Source of the DNA: Perkinsus marinus ATCC 50983
Lineage: Eukaryota > Perkinsozoa > Perkinsida > Perkinsidae
NCBI RefSeq assembly: GCF_000006405.1
Contig: NW_003201001.1
Location: forward strand, 116,554-138,901
DNA: 22,348 bases
Reading direction: 5' to 3'
Shown: piece by piece, positions 18,501 through 22,348 of the stretch
Position numbering within the stretch: the stretch's first letter is position 1
How the letters are laid out: each line of letters starts with the position of its first letter
Notes under the pieces: generated by a model
What the model saw: the letters and a program-made list of their open reading frames with translations, nothing else
Told to the model about the DNA's origin: nothing
Database searches by the model: none
Position numbers and translations under genes: made by a program

Positions 18501-21290
18501 GACAGCTCCAGCTTGCATCGCGCGTTCGGCAATAGCGCTGGATATTCTACCCATGCCTCCCTCAACATATGCCCACACTCCTTGGCGGCCGTTTACGTTC
18601 CCCATCACATGATGGAGAAGAACCTATGAGCGTATAGGTTCAAACACGCCACGAAGACTTTGTGATTCAGACTGTTCTCATATAGTGATCATACTGTTTG
18701 GTACGAGCTCGACTACTTCTCAAGGCTATAGAAGCAGTCGAGCTCGTACTGTAGTATCGCTATAATATAGCACAGGACATAAACTCCACGCCATATGTCG
18801 CCACAGCTCTACTTCTACCATGTCGACCTCACGTGGAGTACTTTCGAGCGAAAAACTTACATACGCACTCCCGCAATCAGCTGGGCTCGCCATGCTTCCT
18901 ATAACGGCATCCGTCGCCAACGTTGCCTTTAGAACATCCGTCTCAAACCACCTATCTAAGATCTGAGACGCTGGTCCTGTAAATAACTCGTACTGAACAG
19001 AGGAGAGAGTGCATTATAGGATATCGACATTTTTTACTACCAAATCTGGTATAGCATCGCTGTGTTTTGTCAGCCTCTTCACGGTCTTCATTATCCGCAA
19101 AGAATGGTTGACAAACTCTCGTACAGTCTTCGTGTCTGAGAGATCAGTCGACTGAGTCGACACTTCGAGGAATGCCGAGGGAGAGCATACCCGATGGCCG
19201 CATCGGAGGTCCCTGCATTAGCGGCTCTAACACTTCACGCATCTCATTGAGCAACTGCTCGTATCTAAGGGCGCTTCGCAAGATTCATTAAAGCCAGCCC
19301 ACAACTTACAATGGAAAAACATGTGCGTCTCTTTGTGAAAACTCCGCGATACTTTCTATAGTCTTCTTCTGGTCACCCCACATTAATAGCGGTCTAAAGC
19401 CAACTAGATGATCCAATTAGGATCAACTTATTCTAGGCAGACCCGTTGAACAGTCAGGCTATACTCTCGCCGCCCCACTGGGAAGTTCGCAGCAACCCAT
19501 AAATACTGCGCAACATATAATACTGCGTGCAGCGGAGAACAACAATGCAACTGCCGATGCACTTTCAGTGCATCTCCTCTTTGAAAGCTGTAATTCTCAC
19601 CAACATAACGTCAACTCTCGAAAAAGCTCGACAATCTAACAGGTTGCTACTCGACGTGTGACTCCTATCAAGTCTGGCTGGTCAATATGTTAGTCTCAAT
19701 AGCCGCCGTCGACGGCCCGCCAAGCATGATTGGATGCAGCATATAGCCGATATCCCCCGAGTGTTCTTGAGCTGCCGGCATCACGACTCTCCCGAACTGA
19801 CTCGAGAAGGAGAGTAGTTCCTTCCTCCTTTGATTGGACCGCTTGAAGAGAACATAGAAGTTCTGAGTAGCGCCTTCGGAATTCGGCGAAAGGGAGAGAT
19901 AGCCGGACATCGGCTGATTGATTGATAAGACCTCGCACGGACCTCACTGACGTCTAAGCGCCGCTCAGTTAACGGAATGTCGGACAATGAAGGAATCCCT
20001 GTTTCATATTCGCTAATTCGTCAAATACCTCCTGAAGCATCTATCATGGTTGAGCATCCGTCAGAGGTCCAGCTGAGCGCACAGCTGAGCGCATATTTAG
20101 GCTCGCGGCATCACGCTGGTACAGTTTGCTGATAGCATCGGCCTCAGTTCGAACATGCTGGCACGATGTGATTGCGTGTGGCACGGATTAACTGTGTGGC
20201 ACGGATTAACTGGTGACATAACAGCGAGCCGGGATACCCAGCTATTGTACATCCTCAGTGAGGATTCCTCACTTCGAATGGGATGTAGAATGGCTGGTTG
20301 TACATGAACTTGCGCTCATAGGACACTGTGAACGAGTGGTAGACCCTACTAACGAGCCGCCCAAGCCAATCGGAGCAGATTGCGCTTGGCCTCAAGCTTC
20401 ACCCTGCAGCTACGTCTTGTACTATAAGATGTAGCTAGTCTTGTAATAAGACACACCAAGTTCACTGAGGACTATGGGATTTGCTCTCGCTCATTGAAAT
20501 GACCAATCAAAGTACACCATTTCTGATGTGGCGGGCCGCCCGTCAGCGAGCCGGTAACGTAAGATCAGTCTCACTGTCACCACATCGTATGAGCATTTCC
20601 GATCGAAGTTGGAACGAGGGAGATTTACCATGGAAGTTTCGTATCATTTTCATTTAAATTTTCCTGAGCTCACGACCTAACATACACTGGATGTTATTGC
20701 CATCAGAATATAACCCAGGCTATTATCAGTGAGGAACAAAGGTTCAAATCAGCCTCCAGGGTGGCCCTGTGTGTGACTCACCTTCCTCTGTAAATAGGAT
20801 GGCTCATAGGCGTAGGCGTTATCGATCCAGGCTCCCTCAAGAGGTATTTGAACCCGCCGGTCCCTATCGAATCCATAAAAGTCACAGCGGCTGCTGACGG
20901 TACATTCTCTGGTGAGATCTAGATCCCTGATTATCTCGGGATTGAGAAGTCCAGCTAGGTAGCTGCATCGACTGTATTTATATCTGAACCGGGGTGGCTG
21001 AGATCCTACCAGTAGAACGCGAACCTCACACCCTGGAAAAAGCTCTTCCGTGACCGCAGCACCTCCAACGATGTGTCGTCTCTCCAAAACGAGTACATCA
21101 TAGCCCTACGCAAGAGCACATGACGACAGCCATCTCATAATGCTTACCTCCTTTGCTAAATACGCAGCAGTAATCAGACCGTTGTGACCGCCACCGATTA
21201 CTATAATATCGTATTCCTTCTCTACGAACACTGGAGTCCGTATTCGAGGCGCTGCGTACTTTGATCTGAATCGGGAAGCCCCTCCTCCAT
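15578..21290 (-). CDS. PYROXD2: FAD-dependent oxidoreductase, PYROXD2-like
   Basis: A flavoprotein of the phytoene-dehydrogenase-like amine oxidase superfamily. In animals it is mitochondrial, with poorly defined substrate. Exons: 21290-21260, 21221-21148, 21105-21032, 20983-20904, 20863-20782, 19393-19310, 19264-19191, 19135-19041, 18992-18861, 18623-18483, 18278-18169, 18053-17918, 17883-17826, 17695-17565, 17503-17442, 17129-16994, 15926-15802, 15730-15658, 15610-15578. This gives 1731 nt and 576 residues (human about 580), in phase throughout. Landmarks are [20 protein letters not shown] (FAD dinucleotide site), [62 protein letters not shown] and [20 protein letters not shown] near the C-terminus (second FAD site). 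Two introns exceed 1 kb; most others are 34-71 bp. Exon 13 and its 34-bp upstream intron are the least certain. Only about 15 residues precede the FAD site, so no mitochondrial presequence is visible. Confidence 0.93.
15927..16993 (-). other. PYROXD2 intron 16, 1067 bp
   Basis: Bounded by gtaagg and tttgacag. Contains short frames on both strands (for example 16387-16148 on minus) with no recognised family. No copies of repeats A-C. Its length is unexplained, unlike the long introns further left. Confidence 0.5.
18624..18860 (-). other. PYROXD2 intron 9 with a strong hairpin
   Basis: Intron bounded by gtaagt and cgctcatag. It contains an inverted repeat with 20-base arms, 18701-18720 and 18730-18749, one mismatch and a 9-base loop. 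The outer 14 bases (GTACGAGCTCGACT) pair perfectly. Weak pairing continues outward (TATAGT/GCTATA). It may be a folded RNA element or a small hairpin-type mobile element. Confidence 0.7.
20070..20093. repeat. Perfect tandem duplication, 12 bp x 2
   Basis: CAGCTGAGCGCA twice without a gap, in PYROXD2 intron 5. Confidence 0.9.
20176..20211. repeat. Perfect tandem duplication, 18 bp x 2
   Basis: GTGTGGCACGGATTAACT twice without a gap, about 80 bp from the 12-bp duplication. Both look recent. Confidence 0.9.
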
Positions 21291-21299
21291 TGAAGCCTG

Positions 21300-22253
21300 T
21301 TACCGTGCCCACTTCATTCGCGCATCATGCATCTCAGGCGTTAAAGTGGCCGTCTCATAGTTCGGAGGTAAGTCGCTCATCTGGGCAAATGTGTACCTAC
21401 ATAACTTCAAGAGAACTCATCGGCGATCTCGAACACTCACGTTTGTGGAAAGGGAGGTCTACTTGGACCCAAGGGACGAACATCGCGCCAGAGCAATGGT
21501 TCAGTCGAGGCCTCTACCAATCCGTCCGAGGCACTCGGTAACGAAGACCATCTAAGAAAACGAGTACACTGCCTTCAATGTGTGTAGAAGTCGATAATCA
21601 GACAAGTGTCATCATGCTGAGAGTTAGTCTCAGAGCACTACATTCGTACCGGGAATGCGAGTCGTCGCAATAAATAATCTACAGGGTATTCAATGAGTGG
21701 AACCGATAAAAGTTTTTTGTGGTGTTTACGTCGAAGAGACAATAAAATTACGAAACAGATGACCCTTCCCGTTGAGAAAGTTCGTGATGGCTCTCTGCCA
21801 GCACTGAGAAGGAGCGACCATCTATCTCGAAGGGTGCCTACTTCGGCAAAGAATCTTCAACATCCTCAACTCGGTCGTCATAAAAGATATGCATGGTAGG
21901 GAGGTATTCGACATCGACGTCCCCATCTGTGGGCAATGTGAACATGCCCAACGTATTGATCGCCCCTCCAGCGATATACTCAGAGCATTCGCCACAGTAA
22001 CTGATCAACATGTAGCCTCGTGTATCAAAATGACTACAAAAATTAAGAGCGGCTTTGGCGCAGTAGGTAGCGCGTAGGTCTCATAATCCTAAGGTCGCGA
22101 GTTCGATCCTCGCAGGCCGCATTTTCCAACTACATTCGACTATTCAGACCATTTTCTGGATAGACTTCCTTCATCGGGCCTTCGAAAGTCACTTGCTCTG
22201 GTCGAAAACCAGCAGTCGGCAAACTCTTAGCGGACGTCGCGGCTCGACAAAGA
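21300..22253 (-). CDS. GFA/CENP-V-fold zinc protein, 3' part (gene runs off the right edge)
   Basis: Resembles glutathione-dependent formaldehyde-activating enzyme (GFA) family proteins, small zinc-binding proteins of the Mss4-like fold; many are of unproven activity. Exons seen: 22253-22134, 22000-21842, 21551-21441, 21396-21300, in phase throughout. LCRAATSAKSLPTAGFRPEQ followed by VTFEG matches the region after the first cysteine cluster. YCGECSEYIAGGAINTLGMF carries the CxxC pair. YLPTMHIFYDDRVEDVEDSL then PKWSSLP matches the typical end of the domain. About 60 further residues follow (ending MHDARMKWAR), longer than most relatives. The first exon shown can also be read upstream without splicing to about 22340; I prefer the tctcag acceptor because the unspliced reading lacks the expected CxCxxC spacing. 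The N-terminus is off the window. The stop is 9 bases from the PYROXD2 ATG. Confidence 0.8.
22001..22133 (-). other. 133-bp GFA-like gene intron hosting an antisense tRNA
   Basis: Donor gtagtt after the codons for NSR plus two bases, acceptor gttgatcag. More than half of it is the plus-strand tRNA-Met. Joining the flanks gives the family-like reading GLNSR, then I, then YCGEC. Confidence 0.75.
22049..22121 (+). tRNA. tRNA-Met (anticodon CAT, elongator type)
   Basis: A 73-base cloverleaf. The acceptor stem is GCGGCTT/AGGCCGC (one T-G pair) with discriminator A at 22121. The D arm is GCGCAGTAGGTAGCGC. The anticodon stem TAGGT/TCCTA (with a T-T mismatch at the loop end) encloses CTCATAA, anticodon CAT. 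The T arm is GCGAG-TTCGATC-CTCGC. TTTT follows directly as a Pol III stop. The sequence resembles elongator rather than initiator tRNA-Met, whose acceptor begins AGC in most eukaryotes. It lies antisense inside an intron of the GFA-like gene. Confidence 0.93.
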
Positions 22254-22348
22254 CTGAGACACACAGCATCAGACAACTCTCGATCCTCGGCCCCAAGAAG
22301 TTCTCTGCGAGAATCGACGTTGAAAAACCCTCACAGCTGTGTGGGTAC

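Larger units (their letters stand above)
19394..20781 (-). other. PYROXD2 intron 5, 1388 bp
   Basis: Bounded by gtgagt and ggctttag; exon phases on both sides agree (AG then A). Several overlapping minus-strand frames near 19668-19987 have no recognisable features. Two short perfect tandem duplications lie at 20070-20093 and 20176-20211. No family A-C repeats. An unseen gene or large relic cannot be excluded. Confidence 0.5.

Noticed and set aside
1-22348. CRISPR arrays, bacterial operon signals, rRNA, LTR or LINE elements.
   Set aside because: Nothing of the kind was seen. The repeats are dispersed, not regularly spaced, and no reverse transcriptase, integrase or capsid-like frame is present.

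Overview
This is a eukaryotic nuclear window carrying intron-dense genes, all on the minus strand, together with two plus-strand tRNA genes and many short non-coding repeats. Most introns are 34-71 bp with GT-AG ends. The longer ones mostly hold repeats or, in one case, a tRNA. The lineage cannot be fixed from sequence alone. Minute introns, a dynein light chain gene (so probably a flagellated or motile cell), crowded genes and a formaldehyde-activating-enzyme-like gene would suit a protist such as a perkinsid alveolate, but this is a weak inference. I saw no viral, LTR or LINE element.

Layout from left to right. Positions 1-330 hold the possible 3' end of an unidentified minus-strand gene. 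A tRNA-Ala(TGC) lies at 965-1036 (+). An M17 leucyl aminopeptidase of the NPEPL1 type occupies 4093-2096 (-), with 4 exons, about 555 codons and all metal-binding and catalytic residues visible. A roadblock/LC7 dynein light chain (DYNLRB) occupies 6984-5304 (-), with 3 exons and an odd poly-valine tail. A 15-exon gene of unknown function occupies 14968-8220 (-), about 567 codons, with an acidic stretch followed by a basic C-terminus. Its last exon is duplicated at 7960-7874. A PYROXD2-type FAD oxidoreductase occupies 21290-15578 (-), with 19 exons and 576 residues. Nine bases upstream of it ends a GFA/CENP-V-fold gene (21300 to the right edge, -). An intron of that gene contains a tRNA-Met(CAT) on the opposite strand (22049-22121).

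The middle third (about 3.8-14.4 kb) is AT-rich and seeded with at least three repeat families. Family A is a MITE-like element of about 130 bp with ends TGGAGTTTCACCC and GGGTGATTTAACTCCA, in about 11 copies on both strands. Family B is about 150 bp with the palindromic core CTCAGCTGAGCTCAG, in about 11 clear copies. Element C is a single 228-bp element with terminal inverted repeats of about 33 bp. They sit in introns and gaps and largely explain why these introns are long. The right third (15-22 kb) is almost repeat-free.

Exon models come from splice signals, reading-phase agreement and remembered family sequences, not from aligned transcripts. In the PYROXD2, NPEPL1, DYNLRB and GFA models every junction is in phase. 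In the unknown gene one junction (11618 to 10930) is unresolved. No pathway link between neighbours is evident.
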